This document shows positions 18,456 through 28,929 of a DNA stretch of 64,000 nucleotides, piece by piece. Every line of letters starts with the position of its first letter. Positions within the stretch are counted from its first letter, which is position 1. The notes beneath the pieces are model-generated. The model worked only from the letters and a program-made list of their open reading frames with translations, was not told where the DNA came from and ran no database searches. The stretch spans positions 124,001 through 188,000 of the forward strand of contig JASBRX010000011.1 of NCBI GenBank assembly GCA_030149245.1, written 5' to 3'. The stretch is from Sphingomonas bacterium. GTDB lineage: Bacteria; Pseudomonadota; Alphaproteobacteria; Sphingomonadales; Sphingomonadaceae. The translations under genes and the position numbers were made by a program.

Positions 18456-21400
18456 TTGATGGAAGCGTTGGGACAGCCACGTCTGGGCCACTTGCGATCG
18501 GATGAAATCTCTGACGTTACCCCGCATGCCGACCATATTTCCGGGACCGAAGGAAATGACCGCGTCATCCTGGCCATCGGCAATTATGCGTCCATTTATG
18601 ATGGTGTATTCCGCACGACGTTGGTCGAGACCGGAAACGGTGACGACTGGGTCGAGATTACCCACGCAGGACGAGGGTTCGTCTCCGTCGATCTTGGCGC
18701 AGGAAATGATGTCCTGGTTCTGGGTAACGACCAGGACCGGTATCTTGCCGGCCAGACGGTCGTATCGTTGGGCGCAGGAAGCGACCGAATCCTGTTGAGC
18801 TACGGCTTTGGTGCGGGTCTGCCAACGGCGCTCAACCTGAGGCCAATCACGATCACCGACTTCGTTGCGGGCAATGGCGGAGATATTCTCGATCTCCAGA
18901 ACATGATCCTGGGCTATTACCAGTCCCCCGCGCCCACGACGATCTTTCCTGCGGCCAATCCCTTCAGCAGTGGCCATTTGCGATTGGTCCAGGACGGAGC
19001 GGATGTGGTCGTGCGCTGGGACTATGATGGAACCGGCGGCGGCGACGGGGCGGTCTACACCCGTGATCTCTTCCGGCTTTCCGGAGTCAATCTGTCCGCG
19101 CTGACCAGCTTCAACTTTGCCGGTTTTGATCCGGCCGGCGGGCCTGTCGTCTCGTCGACGATCTCCGGAAGCGCGCAGGACGATGTTCTCGTCGCAAATG
19201 GAAATGGTTCGCGGGTGGAAGGGTTTGGCGGCAGCGACCGGCTGATCGGTTCGGGCGGGCGCGACGATCTTCGCGGGGGCGATGGCGACGACGTCATCGA
19301 CGGCGGCTGGAATGACGACATCCTGACCGGCGGCGCTGGCAACGATGTGCTGAACGACAATCTGGGCAGCAATCGTTACGACGGCGGCGGCGGTGATGAC
19401 ATCATTCGGTTTGAAAGCCCCTATGAGCTCCTGCCCTATCAGCATGTTCGTTTCGCGCAGACCATCTTCGGTGGTGACGGCAACGATCAGGTTCATCTGG
19501 GGATCACCTTTGATCGGCCGCGAACGGGGGGCAGCAATAGCGGAACGGCCCTGGTCGACCTGGGGAGCGGGAACGACCGCCTTTACCTGCGCAATTGGGT
19601 CATCGAAGTCACCGCCACCTTGGGTGCGGGTCAGGATCGCGTCGAACTCGGCGACGCATATATCGTGGCGACGAACCGTGCCTATCAGCCGCTGATCATT
19701 ACCGATTTCGAGGCGGGTAATGGCGGCGATGTGCTCGATTTCGGGAGCCTTGCGAATACCGATGGTTGGACGGTCGCAGCCAACCCGTTCGGCACGGGCC
19801 ATCTCCGCGCTGTTCAGGAAGGGGCCGACACGGTCATCTACCTCGATTATGACGGAATTGGTGGCTCTAGCGAGCTGACTCAGGTCGTACGCCTCAACGG
19901 CGTAGCGCTGTCGTCGCTGACCGCCTTCAACTTCAATGGAATGGCGATCGACGGATCGCCGCTGGTCGGGGCGCAGCGCAGCGGGACCGAGGGCGCAGAT
20001 CTTATCGACGGGATGGCCGGAGCCGATATTCTGATCGGTCTTGGCGGCGACGACCAAATCTACGGCGGGCATGGTGACGACCGGATCGAGGGCGGCGCAG
20101 GCAATGATCGGCTATCCGGCGGCGACGGCGACGACGTCCTGATCGGTGGCGACGGTGATGACGTCCTTCTCGATATCGGTGAAGGGTCGGACACGCTCGA
20201 CGGTGGGGCGGGTAACGATCATATCATCGTCTCGCACGGGTCGCGTTCATTGGCGGAGCTGGTGCAGATCACCGCAGGTGGTGGCAACGATCTGGTCGAG
20301 TTTGGCAGCGGGCATCAGGGCAGCACGGTAAGGGTCGATCTTGGGTCAGGCGACGACCGTTTCGTGCTGCGCAACATGACCGAGCTGGCCGGACCACTCC
20401 GGTTGACGCTGGGCGGCGGACAAGATGTGATCGTGATTGACGAGGCGGCCGCGTCCAACGTGCAGGCGGCAATCGAAATCACTGATTTCCAGACCGGCAA
20501 CACGGGGGACCGGATCGACTGGCTGGCCTTTGCACAGCAGCGGCTGAACGTTGTCGGCGACCCGGCGACGTTTGATCCGTTCCTTGCGGGCGCGACGTTG
20601 AGCCAATCCGGCGCCGACACCGTGCTGCGGCTCGGGAGCGCAACTCTCTTCATTTTCCGCAATACCAACGTTGCGGATTTCACCGAATATAATCTGGGTG
20701 TCGTGGTGCGGCCGCCTGCGACCGTGGCGACTGCGGGCGATGACCTGTTATCCGGGACCGCAGCCGATGACACGCTGACGGGGCTCGGTGGCAATGACAT
20801 GCTCATTGGCCAGGGCGGCAACGACGTCCTGCAGGGCGGCGATGGTCACGATGTCCTTTCCGGTGAGCTGGGCAATGACACGCTCGACGGCGGAGCGGGT
20901 CGGGATCACCTTGATGGCGGTGATGGGGACGATCGCATCGTGGATGCCGACGGGCAGGATGTCTTGCGCGGCGGTGCCGGCAACGATGTGTTCACGGTCG
21001 GAGCGGGGCCTGACCACGATACGTCGCCGACGGGCTCGCTCGACGGGGGCAGCGGCGATGACGTTGCGACGGTGGCCGCGCGTCGGGGCTATTTCGTGTC
21101 GATGGGCAGCGGCGACGACCGCCTGACCTTGGCCGCCGGGTCCGGTGGAGCCTATGTCGGCCTGGATGACGGCCACGATTCCGTCTCGGTTGGCTCGCTC
21201 GCGTCGGACATCGACCTGGCCCTGGGCAGCGGCAACGATGTCGTGACGCTGACCGCCGGTTTCGGAACCGGGGGCGGCGTCCTGCGCGTAAGCGACTTCA
21301 ACACCGTGTTTCCGCACACGGTGGATCAGGTCGATTTTGGCGCGGCACTTGCTGCGATTACCGGCAACGCATGGACCCCGGCGTCCGGCCTGAACCCATT

Positions 21401-24400
21401 TGCAACCGGGCATGCGCAGGTGCGCGACAGTGCCGGGAATGTGGAATTGTGGTTCCATCCCACCGGCTTTGCCGGCGAGGCCAGCGTGCTCGTGATGGTC
21501 TTTTCGCAGCTTCGCGTTTCCGATCTGACGGCAGCCAGCTTCGGTGGCTATGATCCGACAGAGTCCAACCCCGGTTACTTCCGCGTGACCGGTCAGCACA
21601 CCAATCCCGAAGGTACGACGCTCACCATCAGCAACCCCGGCTATCTCGAGGAGGTCCGGCCCGGTCTGGTTTTTGGATCAGCGCAAGGTGGGAGCCAGTC
21701 CTTCCTGAACTCTGGCACCATCGAGGTCAGCCAAGACGGTTATGGCGGTTCCTATGGCCGTCTTGCGGGAATTTATCTGCCGTTTGCGGGGGGCAGTTCC
21801 AACGCATTGTTTCACAACACGGCGACCGGGACGTTTGTCGTCGAGACGCGGGGCATTGCCGACACGGGGCCGCCGCTCTCCAGCGAGCGGACCTATGGCT
21901 ATTACCAGCCATCGTCGGGCGATGTCGATTTCCTGAACGATGGGCTGTTTGAAGTTCGCGGCGGCTATCTGCACGCGACCGGGATCGTGACCCGTCAGGA
22001 TGTCTCGATCGTCAACAACGGCGTCTTGCGCGTTACCAGTGCCTATGATGCCATCGGCATCGACCGTAACAACCGTGACAGCGCAGTCACGAATACCGGT
22101 CTGATCGAGGTGACGGGCGGCCGGACCGCGATCGGCGTTAACATCGAGAATTACGAGAATGGCGGGTTCGTCAATTCGGGTGAGATCGTTGCGACGACCG
22201 CTCCCAATTCCCCCTATGCCAGCATCGGTGTGCTGCTGGAGCAGAACTCCCGCGTAACCGGCGCCCCCGCAGTACTGGTCAATAGCGGTACGATCGCCGC
22301 TGACATCGCGATCCTGGTGAGTTCAACGCACAGCGGCACGCATTACATCGCCGCCGAACGCATCGAGAATAGCGGGAGCATTCTGGGCGACGTCTATCTC
22401 GCTTATGGTGATGATCAGGTGATCAATACCGGCCTGATGACCGGCGCGACGATGCTCGAATCCGGCAACGATCTCTATGACGGGCGCGGTGGGGAGCATC
22501 GCGGCGTCGTGGACGGCGGGACCGGCGACGACCGGCTGCTCGGCGGCGACCATGACGACTGGCTGATCGGCGGGCGCGGCGACGACCTGATCCTCGCGGG
22601 CGGCGGCGACGATGTGGTTCAGGGCGGCAGCGGGCGCGACGCGCTGGACGGCGGCGCGGGCTATGACACGCTCAGCTTCCTCGACGCGTGGCAGGGGGTC
22701 GAGGTCGATCTGGCGCTCGGCACAGCGATCAATCGCGGGACGTCTTACGTCCGCGGGTTCGAGTCAGTGGTCGGATCGGTCTATGCCGACACGATCCGCG
22801 GCTCGGCCGCAGCGGATTTCCTTGAGGGCGCGGCGGGCGACGATGTGCTGGTCGGTGGCGATGGCGACGATGTGCTGCTCGGTGATTCCGGTGCCGACCG
22901 CCTCACCGGCGGCGCGGGGAATGACCGGTTCCTCTTTTCCGACGGCGACGGGGTGGACCGGATCACGGACTTCGCTGCCGGGGACCGGATCGAGGTCTTC
23001 GGATACACCGGCTATCAGTCGATCGCACAGGACGGTAACAATGTTCGCATCACGCTGTCCGGCGCCGATGCGATCATTGTCGAAAACGTCCAACTCTCGG
23101 CGATCAACGCCTCCAACCTGCTGTTTCGCGCCAACGATCTCGCACCCGAGCCGGCCGGCCAGGTCCCGAATTTTCTGATGGTCAATGAGCCGGTGTTTCT
23201 GGTCGAGGCGGGCACGACGCTGCACCTGACCAACCCGGACTATCAGGCGCATTTCCGGCTCGGGCTACACCAGTCGCCCTTGTGGCTGGAAGGCGTGGAA
23301 GGGGGGATACAAAGCTTCATCGCCGGCACCGTTCGGATCGAAGCCGATGCGAGCGAGGCTCCGCTCGCCGGGATGATCGGAGGAAATGTCGTTTCTGGGC
23401 CGACTGGCTACGTCTCCGGCGAAAGCGAGTTCGTCATCTTGCAGGGCGGGACATTCGAGGTCATCGCCCATGATGGCGACGCATGGGGTGTCATGGGCAC
23501 GCCATGGAATATGGGCACGATCCGGGCGGTCGCCGCTGATGCCGGTGCCGACGCTATCGCCGTCAATTGGCCATCGGGCATCGTTCAGAACAGCGGAAGC
23601 ATCATCGCAGAGGCGGGCGGCCGAGCGACCGGAATCTTCTACAATCAGGCCGGGTTCCAGAACAGCGGCACGATCATCGCACGCGGCGGCGAGGCAAGCA
23701 TCGGTGTCGACGTCTTCTTCAACAACGGCCCATCCAGCCCAGCTGGAAATGCAGTCAATAGCGGCACCATTACCGTCAGCGATTCGACGGCCGCGCTCGA
23801 CAGTGCGGCGGTGCAAATCTCGGTCAACGGTCGCGGGTTCTTCTGGAACAGCGGCACCGTGACCGGCGATTATGCCATCGACGGCGGTGCGAACGCGGAC
23901 AGCAGCTTCACCATCTACAATAGTGGTCGCCTGGAGGGAGTCGTCCGCCTGGGCGCCGGTGCCGAGTTGCTGCAGAATAGCGGCGTCGTCACCGGATCGG
24001 TCGACCTGATGGGCGGCAACGACGTCTATGACGGTCGGCTGGGGCGTGCGCTTTCCAGCGTCTCGGGCGGCGATGGCGACGACCGGCTTTATGGGGGCAG
24101 CTATAGCGACACGCTGCTCGGCGGGTTCGGTGAAGACTGGTTGATCGGGGCCGGCGGCGATGACCTCCTGACCGGCGGGGCAGGGGCCGACCGATTCTAT
24201 ATCGGCATCGGGTCGGGCCATGACGTGATCACCGATTTTGCGGCCGGCGCAAACGGCGACATCATCTATGCCGTGGGCTATTCCGCCTACACCGCGATCG
24301 AACAGCGCGGTGCGGACGTCCTGGTGACATTTTCGGCCACAGACACGCTATTGCTTCGTGGCGTGCAGGTTTCTGCGATCACCACCGAGAATTTCCGGTT

Positions 24401-25763
24401 CAACGCCACCAATCTGCCAGCCACTGTTGCGCCGCCGCCGGCACCGCCGCCGCCGGCAGCGGGGACTGCGCCAGTCTATCCGGGTCTTGCCGGCGTCGGT
24501 GCGCGGTTCGAGTATTTCGGCACCTCTGGACCGGATCAACTGGTCGGCGGAGCAGGCCCCGATTTGATCGATGGCGGTGCAGGCGCCGACCGGCTCTATG
24601 GCGGCACGGGCGACGATCTCTACTATGTCGATCGTCCGGATGATCTGGTGTTTGAGTTTGCCGGTGGCGGCGTGGACAGCGTGATTGCAACCGGTAGCCA
24701 CTATCTGTGGCAGCATGTCGAGCATCTGACCCTGGCCGAAGGCGCAGGCGACCTGTTCGGCGTCGGCAACGAACTGGCGAACACGATCATCGGCAATAGC
24801 GGTTCGAATCTGCTGATCGCCGGCGCGGGCGACGATGTCGTGCGCGGCGGCGGCGGGATCGACTCGCTGTTCGGGCAGGATGGCAACGACCAGCTCTTCG
24901 GTGATGGGGGTATCGACTATCTTGCCGGCGGCGCGGGCAATGATGTGATCGAAGGCGGAGCTCAGGCGGACGCGCTTTACGGTGAGGATGGCGACGATAT
25001 CCTGACGGGCGGGTCCGATTTTGAGACCGATATTCTGGTCGGCGGTGCCGGCAATGACATCCTCTACGGCAATAGCGGTGCCGGCGATCACGACCTGATG
25101 GACGGCGGCGCGGGCGACGACATCTATTATGTCGACACCCCGGCCGACCTGACCTTTGAAGCCGTAGATGGCGGCATCGACACGGTTTATGCGCGCATGA
25201 ACAGCGCCGGTTACTATCTGTACGCCAATGTCGAGAATCTGGTGTTGCTCGACTACACTCCATTCGGGGTCGGCAACGAGCTGAACAACCGCATCACCGG
25301 CAGCCAGCATGACAATTGGTTGCTGGGTGGCGCGGGTAACGACATCCTCAATGGCGGGGGCGGTCGCGACGTGTTGTTCGGCGAGGCAGGTGCCGATATC
25401 TTCGTGTTCGAGCGTGGGACCAGCGCCGACGTGATCGGTGACTTTCAGGTTGGCGTCGATCGCATCGATCTCAGCGCCTTTGGCCTGACCTGGCAGGATG
25501 TGCTGAATTCGATGCACGAAAATGGCGGAACGACGGCCATCGACCTCGGCGGCGGCGACCCCTTGCTGAACAATGGCGACATGATCGTCCTGAATGGCGT
25601 TACGCGCGCGAGCCTGTCGGAACGCGATTTCATCTTTGCGGCGTCGGCCCAGCAGCAACCCGTGCTCGCCCAAGAATATGGCGGAGACGATCGCGGGCTG
25701 CTCGCGGGGCTGATGCATGACTTCCACAATCCGCGGCTGTTCGTCGATTTCTTGGAACTTTGA
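18456..25763 (+). CDS. Giant RTX / hemolysin-type Ca-binding repeat protein (2435 aa)
   Basis: Many GGxGxDxLx nonapeptide blocks; repeated VNSGTI/ENSGSI beta-helix-like segments; C-terminal RTX block ending DVIGDFQVGVDRIDLSAFGLTWQDVLN. Confidence 0.92.
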   Translation: MMEALGQPRLGHLRSDEISDVTPHADHISGTEGNDRVILAIGNYASIYDGVFRTTLVETGNGDDWVEITHAGRGFVSVDLGAGNDVLVLGNDQDRYLAGQTVVSLGAGSDRILLSYGFGAGLPTALNLRPITITDFVAGNGGDILDLQNMILGYYQSPAPTTIFPAANPFSSGHLRLVQDGADVVVRWDYDGTGGGDGAVYTRDLFRLSGVNLSALTSFNFAGFDPAGGPVVSSTISGSAQDDVLVANGNGSRVEGFGGSDRLIGSGGRDDLRGGDGDDVIDGGWNDDILTGGAGNDVLNDNLGSNRYDGGGGDDIIRFESPYELLPYQHVRFAQTIFGGDGNDQVHLGITFDRPRTGGSNSGTALVDLGSGNDRLYLRNWVIEVTATLGAGQDRVELGDAYIVATNRAYQPLIITDFEAGNGGDVLDFGSLANTDGWTVAANPFGTGHLRAVQEGADTVIYLDYDGIGGSSELTQVVRLNGVALSSLTAFNFNGMAIDGSPLVGAQRSGTEGADLIDGMAGADILIGLGGDDQIYGGHGDDRIEGGAGNDRLSGGDGDDVLIGGDGDDVLLDIGEGSDTLDGGAGNDHIIVSHGSRSLAELVQITAGGGNDLVEFGSGHQGSTVRVDLGSGDDRFVLRNMTELAGPLRLTLGGGQDVIVIDEAAASNVQAAIEITDFQTGNTGDRIDWLAFAQQRLNVVGDPATFDPFLAGATLSQSGADTVLRLGSATLFIFRNTNVADFTEYNLGVVVRPPATVATAGDDLLSGTAADDTLTGLGGNDMLIGQGGNDVLQGGDGHDVLSGELGNDTLDGGAGRDHLDGGDGDDRIVDADGQDVLRGGAGNDVFTVGAGPDHDTSPTGSLDGGSGDDVATVAARRGYFVSMGSGDDRLTLAAGSGGAYVGLDDGHDSVSVGSLASDIDLALGSGNDVVTLTAGFGTGGGVLRVSDFNTVFPHTVDQVDFGAALAAITGNAWTPASGLNPFATGHAQVRDSAGNVELWFHPTGFAGEASVLVMVFSQLRVSDLTAASFGGYDPTESNPGYFRVTGQHTNPEGTTLTISNPGYLEEVRPGLVFGSAQGGSQSFLNSGTIEVSQDGYGGSYGRLAGIYLPFAGGSSNALFHNTATGTFVVETRGIADTGPPLSSERTYGYYQPSSGDVDFLNDGLFEVRGGYLHATGIVTRQDVSIVNNGVLRVTSAYDAIGIDRNNRDSAVTNTGLIEVTGGRTAIGVNIENYENGGFVNSGEIVATTAPNSPYASIGVLLEQNSRVTGAPAVLVNSGTIAADIAILVSSTHSGTHYIAAERIENSGSILGDVYLAYGDDQVINTGLMTGATMLESGNDLYDGRGGEHRGVVDGGTGDDRLLGGDHDDWLIGGRGDDLILAGGGDDVVQGGSGRDALDGGAGYDTLSFLDAWQGVEVDLALGTAINRGTSYVRGFESVVGSVYADTIRGSAAADFLEGAAGDDVLVGGDGDDVLLGDSGADRLTGGAGNDRFLFSDGDGVDRITDFAAGDRIEVFGYTGYQSIAQDGNNVRITLSGADAIIVENVQLSAINASNLLFRANDLAPEPAGQVPNFLMVNEPVFLVEAGTTLHLTNPDYQAHFRLGLHQSPLWLEGVEGGIQSFIAGTVRIEADASEAPLAGMIGGNVVSGPTGYVSGESEFVILQGGTFEVIAHDGDAWGVMGTPWNMGTIRAVAADAGADAIAVNWPSGIVQNSGSIIAEAGGRATGIFYNQAGFQNSGTIIARGGEASIGVDVFFNNGPSSPAGNAVNSGTITVSDSTAALDSAAVQISVNGRGFFWNSGTVTGDYAIDGGANADSSFTIYNSGRLEGVVRLGAGAELLQNSGVVTGSVDLMGGNDVYDGRLGRALSSVSGGDGDDRLYGGSYSDTLLGGFGEDWLIGAGGDDLLTGGAGADRFYIGIGSGHDVITDFAAGANGDIIYAVGYSAYTAIEQRGADVLVTFSATDTLLLRGVQVSAITTENFRFNATNLPATVAPPPAPPPPAAGTAPVYPGLAGVGARFEYFGTSGPDQLVGGAGPDLIDGGAGADRLYGGTGDDLYYVDRPDDLVFEFAGGGVDSVIATGSHYLWQHVEHLTLAEGAGDLFGVGNELANTIIGNSGSNLLIAGAGDDVVRGGGGIDSLFGQDGNDQLFGDGGIDYLAGGAGNDVIEGGAQADALYGEDGDDILTGGSDFETDILVGGAGNDILYGNSGAGDHDLMDGGAGDDIYYVDTPADLTFEAVDGGIDTVYARMNSAGYYLYANVENLVLLDYTPFGVGNELNNRITGSQHDNWLLGGAGNDILNGGGGRDVLFGEAGADIFVFERGTSADVIGDFQVGVDRIDLSAFGLTWQDVLNSMHENGGTTAIDLGGGDPLLNNGDMIVLNGVTRASLSERDFIFAASAQQQPVLAQEYGGDDRGLLAGLMHDFHNPRLFVDFLEL

Positions 25764-26102
25764 GCTCGGATCTTTGGGATGGGCGCGCCGCTGCGACTAA
25801 AGCCGAGCTAGCCCCTTGCTCGCCCTGGCGTAGCATTGGCCCCGCGTAGCGACCGCCAGAATTGGGAATGCGAAAGGGTTCCGAGCCATGGAATGCCCGG
25901 CTGACGCGATTTTTTGATCGAGTTGCCGAGGCACGGTAGGATATCAATCCGCCGACGCGGCATGGTGAAGGCGAAAAAGCAGATTAGCCGGCCGGTAAAG
26001 CTTCAGCACACCAAGGGAAATCTGCGATCCACCAGCGATCACAAACACCAGCAAGCGCTGGCCGCTTGGGCCATAAAATAACTCATTTTCGATGTCTTAG
26101 GT

Positions 26103-26178
26103 TGGTGGAGCTGAGGGGAATCGAACCCCTGACCTCTGCAGTGCGATTGCAGCGCTCTCCCATCTGAGCTACAGCCCC
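26103..26178 (-). tRNA. tRNA-Ala (anticodon CGC), CCA encoded
   Basis: Minus strand GGGGCTGTAGCTCAGATGGGAGAGCGCTGCAATCGCACTGCAGAGGTCAGGGGTTCGATTCCCCTCAGCTCCACCA; full cloverleaf, anticodon loop ATCGCAC. Confidence 0.95.
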
Positions 26179-26289
26179 GCTCCACGTCCCGGCAGTGCCG
26201 GAAGGCGGCCCGTCTAGCTTTCCCGCACCCGCTTTGCAACGGGAAACGCGTCGAATTCCGCCCTCGGCGCGGTCCGCGGCGCGGCTGGT

Positions 26290-26757
26290 TCAGCCGGGAA
26301 TCGGTTCGGCCGACAGGATCTCGATCGCCTCGCTGCGCCCGCCGAAATCGACGCGCTCGCCCACCTCCGCGCCCAGCATCGCGGCGGCGAGCGGCGCCTG
26401 AAACGCGATACGATCCTGCGCCGGATCGGCCTCGTCAGGGCCGACAATGTCGATCGAGCGCGCGCGCCCGTTCAGGCGAAAGCCGACGCGCGATCCGATC
26501 GCGACCACATCCGGATCGGGCACCGGCGCAAGCTGCGCAGTCGTCTGGCGCGTATGCCAGTAGCGCAGCTCGCGCAGCAGTGGTGCCCGCGCCTCCTCGC
26601 CCTCCAGCCCGTCGAGCTGCGCCTCCAACGCGCGTACCTGATCGTCGATCAGCGCCAGTCCGCGCGCGGTCACCAGATTGGGACCGGCGGGGATCGGCAG
26701 CTCGAACCGGGGTTCCTTATGCTCCTCGTCGCTTTCGCGGCGGAATGCGACACTCAT
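26290..26757 (-). CDS. GreA/GreB-family transcription elongation factor
   Basis: N-terminal coiled coil (LVTARGLALIDDQVRALEAQLDGLEGEE) and C-terminal GreA/B domain (AIGSRVGFRLNGRARSIDIVGPDEADPAQDRIAFQAPLAAAMLGAEVGERVDF). Confidence 0.88.
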   Translation of the reverse strand: MSVAFRRESDEEHKEPRFELPIPAGPNLVTARGLALIDDQVRALEAQLDGLEGEEARAPLLRELRYWHTRQTTAQLAPVPDPDVVAIGSRVGFRLNGRARSIDIVGPDEADPAQDRIAFQAPLAAAMLGAEVGERVDFGGRSEAIEILSAEPIPG

Positions 26758-26767
26758 CGGGCCATCC

Positions 26768-27658
26768 TCAAATCGCGCCGCTGAACGTATCGCACGCGGC
26801 GGGGTTGCCGCTGTCCAGTCCGCGCTTCAGCCACTTCATGCGCTGCGCCGATGTGCCATGGGTAAAGCTTTCGGGCACCACCGTCCCCTGCGCCTGCCGC
26901 TGCAGCGTGTCGTCGCCGATCGCTTCGGCCGCGCGCAGCCCTTCCTCGATGTCACCGGCTTCCAGTCGGTCGCGATTCTGCGCCGCCCAGACGCCAGCAT
27001 AGCAATCCGCCTGCAGCTCGACCCGCACCGACAGCGCATTGCCCTCGGCCTGGCTCATCCGCGCCTGGCGCGCGCGCACCCGTTCCATCGTGCCGCTGAC
27101 ATTCTGGATATGGTGACCGACCTCATGCGCGATCACATAATTCTGCGCGAAATCGCCCGCCGCGCCGAACCGCGTCGCGAGTTCGCGGAAAAAACCGGTG
27201 TCGAGATAGATGCCGCGATCCGCCGGGCAGTAGAACGGCCCCGCCGCCGAGCTTGCCTGCCCGCAGCCCGATTGGACGCTGCCCTCATAGAAATTGAGCA
27301 CCGGGGCCGGGTAACGCTGCCCCTGGTCGGCAAACAGCTTCGTCCAAGTCTGCTCGGTGCTTGTGATCACCCGGCATGCCTGCAGCTCTTCGGGCGTGTC
27401 GCATGCCTTTTGCTGCGCCACCTGCTGTCCGCCGCTGCCGGTCGTGCCGCCGCCGCTCAGCAACGCGCCGCCACCGCCCAGCGCCATGAAGATCGCCGCA
27501 CCAATGCCGATCAGCGCGATCGTCCCGCAGCCGAGCCGGCTGCCGAGCAGCATCGGCAGCAGCGCGAACAGGATGTTACCCCCGCCGCCAAAACCACCGC
27601 CGCCGCCCGAGCCCAGATCGCGGACATTATTACTGGGATCGAGATCGTCGAGCCGCAT
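26768..27658 (-). CDS. Neutral zinc metallopeptidase (YpfJ/KPN_02809 family)
   Basis: MRLDDLDPSNNVRDLGSG, HEVGHHIQN zinc motif, ELQADCYAGVWA. Confidence 0.92.
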   Translation of the reverse strand: MRLDDLDPSNNVRDLGSGGGGGFGGGGNILFALLPMLLGSRLGCGTIALIGIGAAIFMALGGGGALLSGGGTTGSGGQQVAQQKACDTPEELQACRVITSTEQTWTKLFADQGQRYPAPVLNFYEGSVQSGCGQASSAAGPFYCPADRGIYLDTGFFRELATRFGAAGDFAQNYVIAHEVGHHIQNVSGTMERVRARQARMSQAEGNALSVRVELQADCYAGVWAAQNRDRLEAGDIEEGLRAAEAIGDDTLQRQAQGTVVPESFTHGTSAQRMKWLKRGLDSGNPAACDTFSGAI

Positions 27659-27767
27659 GGCCCACCCCTTTTGTTCGTTTCCTTCCCGCCACAATGCCTC
27701 AAGCGGCATCGCGTTGCATGAAGAATCCCGCATTGCCCTTCGCGCTGCGTTGCACCACATGTGCGCC

Positions 27768-28916
27768 ATGGCCGATGCCGATCCGCAGCGACGCAGGAAA
27801 GAGGGACGCGATGCGCCGCTCCCCCTCCCCGGCTGCGTGGCGCTGGTGCTGCAGGGCGGCGGCGCGCTCGGCAGCTATCAGGCGGGAGTGATCGAGGCGC
27901 TGGCCGGCGCAGACATCGAACCCGACTGGGTCGCGGGCATCTCGATCGGCGCGATCAACGCCGCGATCGTCGCCGGCAACCCGCCCGAGCGCCGCGTCGA
28001 GCGGCTCGAAGCCTTCTGGAACCGCGTCACCAGCGGCCTGCCCAGCTTCCCGATCTTCCCGCAGGATCAGGTACGCGAATTCGTCCATGAATGGTCGGCA
28101 GCCGCGGTGTTGGCGCAAGGCGTTCCCGGCTTCTTCCACCCACGCACCGTTCCGCCATTCCTCGCGACACCGGGCAGCTGCGCCGCGCTCAGCTTCTACG
28201 ACACCGCCGCGCTGGCGGAGACGCTGGATTCGCTGGTCGACTGGGATTTGCTCAACTCCGGCCCGGTCCGGCTGTCGGTCGGCGCAGTCGAGATCGAGAG
28301 CGGCAATTTCCGCTATTTCGACACCAGCACCGACCGCATCGATGCGCGCCACATCATGGCGTCGGGCGCGCTGCCCCCCGGCCTGCCCCCGGTCGAAATT
28401 GACGGCAAATATTATTGGGACGGCGGCCTCGTCTCCAACACCCCGCTGATCCATGTCCTCGATCATCAGCGCAGCGCGATGCTGGTGTTTCAGGTCGATC
28501 TCTTCTCCGCCGCCGCCGCGATGCCGCACACGATCACCGACGTGATGGCGCGCGAAAAGGAAATCCGCTTCTCCAGCCGCACCCGCCAGGTCAGCGACGA
28601 GCGGCTGAAGCTGCGCAAGGAGCGTGAGCTGATCCGCAAGGTGCTCGCCAAGCTGCCCGACAGCCTCACCGACGATCCCGATGTCGCAGCGCTGCGGGCG
28701 GCGGCGGACGAACAGCCGGTCAGCCTCGTCCACCTGATCTACCGCGCCAATGCGTGGGAGGGCGGCAGCCGCGATTTCGAATTTTCCGCGCGCTCGATGC
28801 GCGAACATTGGCAGGCGGGCCGCGACGATGTCGCGCGCACCATGGCCAATGCCCGCTTGATCGCCAGCAACATCGCCGACGGCCGCACCGCCGCCTTCGA
28901 CCTGACCAAACGCTAA
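27768..28916 (+). CDS. Patatin-like phospholipase family protein
   Basis: VALVLQGGGALGSYQAGVIEAL, GISIGAINAAI (GxSxG), DGGL motif. Confidence 0.92.
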   Translation: MADADPQRRRKEGRDAPLPLPGCVALVLQGGGALGSYQAGVIEALAGADIEPDWVAGISIGAINAAIVAGNPPERRVERLEAFWNRVTSGLPSFPIFPQDQVREFVHEWSAAAVLAQGVPGFFHPRTVPPFLATPGSCAALSFYDTAALAETLDSLVDWDLLNSGPVRLSVGAVEIESGNFRYFDTSTDRIDARHIMASGALPPGLPPVEIDGKYYWDGGLVSNTPLIHVLDHQRSAMLVFQVDLFSAAAAMPHTITDVMAREKEIRFSSRTRQVSDERLKLRKERELIRKVLAKLPDSLTDDPDVAALRAAADEQPVSLVHLIYRANAWEGGSRDFEFSARSMREHWQAGRDDVARTMANARLIASNIADGRTAAFDLTKR

Positions 28917-28929
28917 TCAGGAGTATCCC

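Noticed and set aside
18417-20072. 551-aa minus-strand ORF and other long antisense ORFs (20748-21599, 23265-24221, 24348-25727) opposite the RTX gene
   Set aside because: Mirror of repetitive RTX coding sequence; low-complexity Ala/Val/Asp composition without recognisable domains.
19200-25400. Repeat periodicity in this region considered as a CRISPR or satellite array
   Set aside because: Periodicity is from in-frame GGxGxD nonapeptide codons of the RTX protein; no spacer/repeat structure.
25962-26081. 40-codon ORF (MVKAKKQISRPVKLQHTKGNLRS...) beside tRNA-Ala
   Set aside because: Too short and no family recognised; could be a gene fragment but not supportable.
16116-26178. Idea that tRNA-Ala(CGC) is the attachment site of an island covering the RTX/M23 or recombinase region
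   Set aside because: I could not find a duplicated tRNA 3' end (TGGTGGAGCTGAGGGGAATCGAACC) elsewhere in the window, so no att pair supports it.
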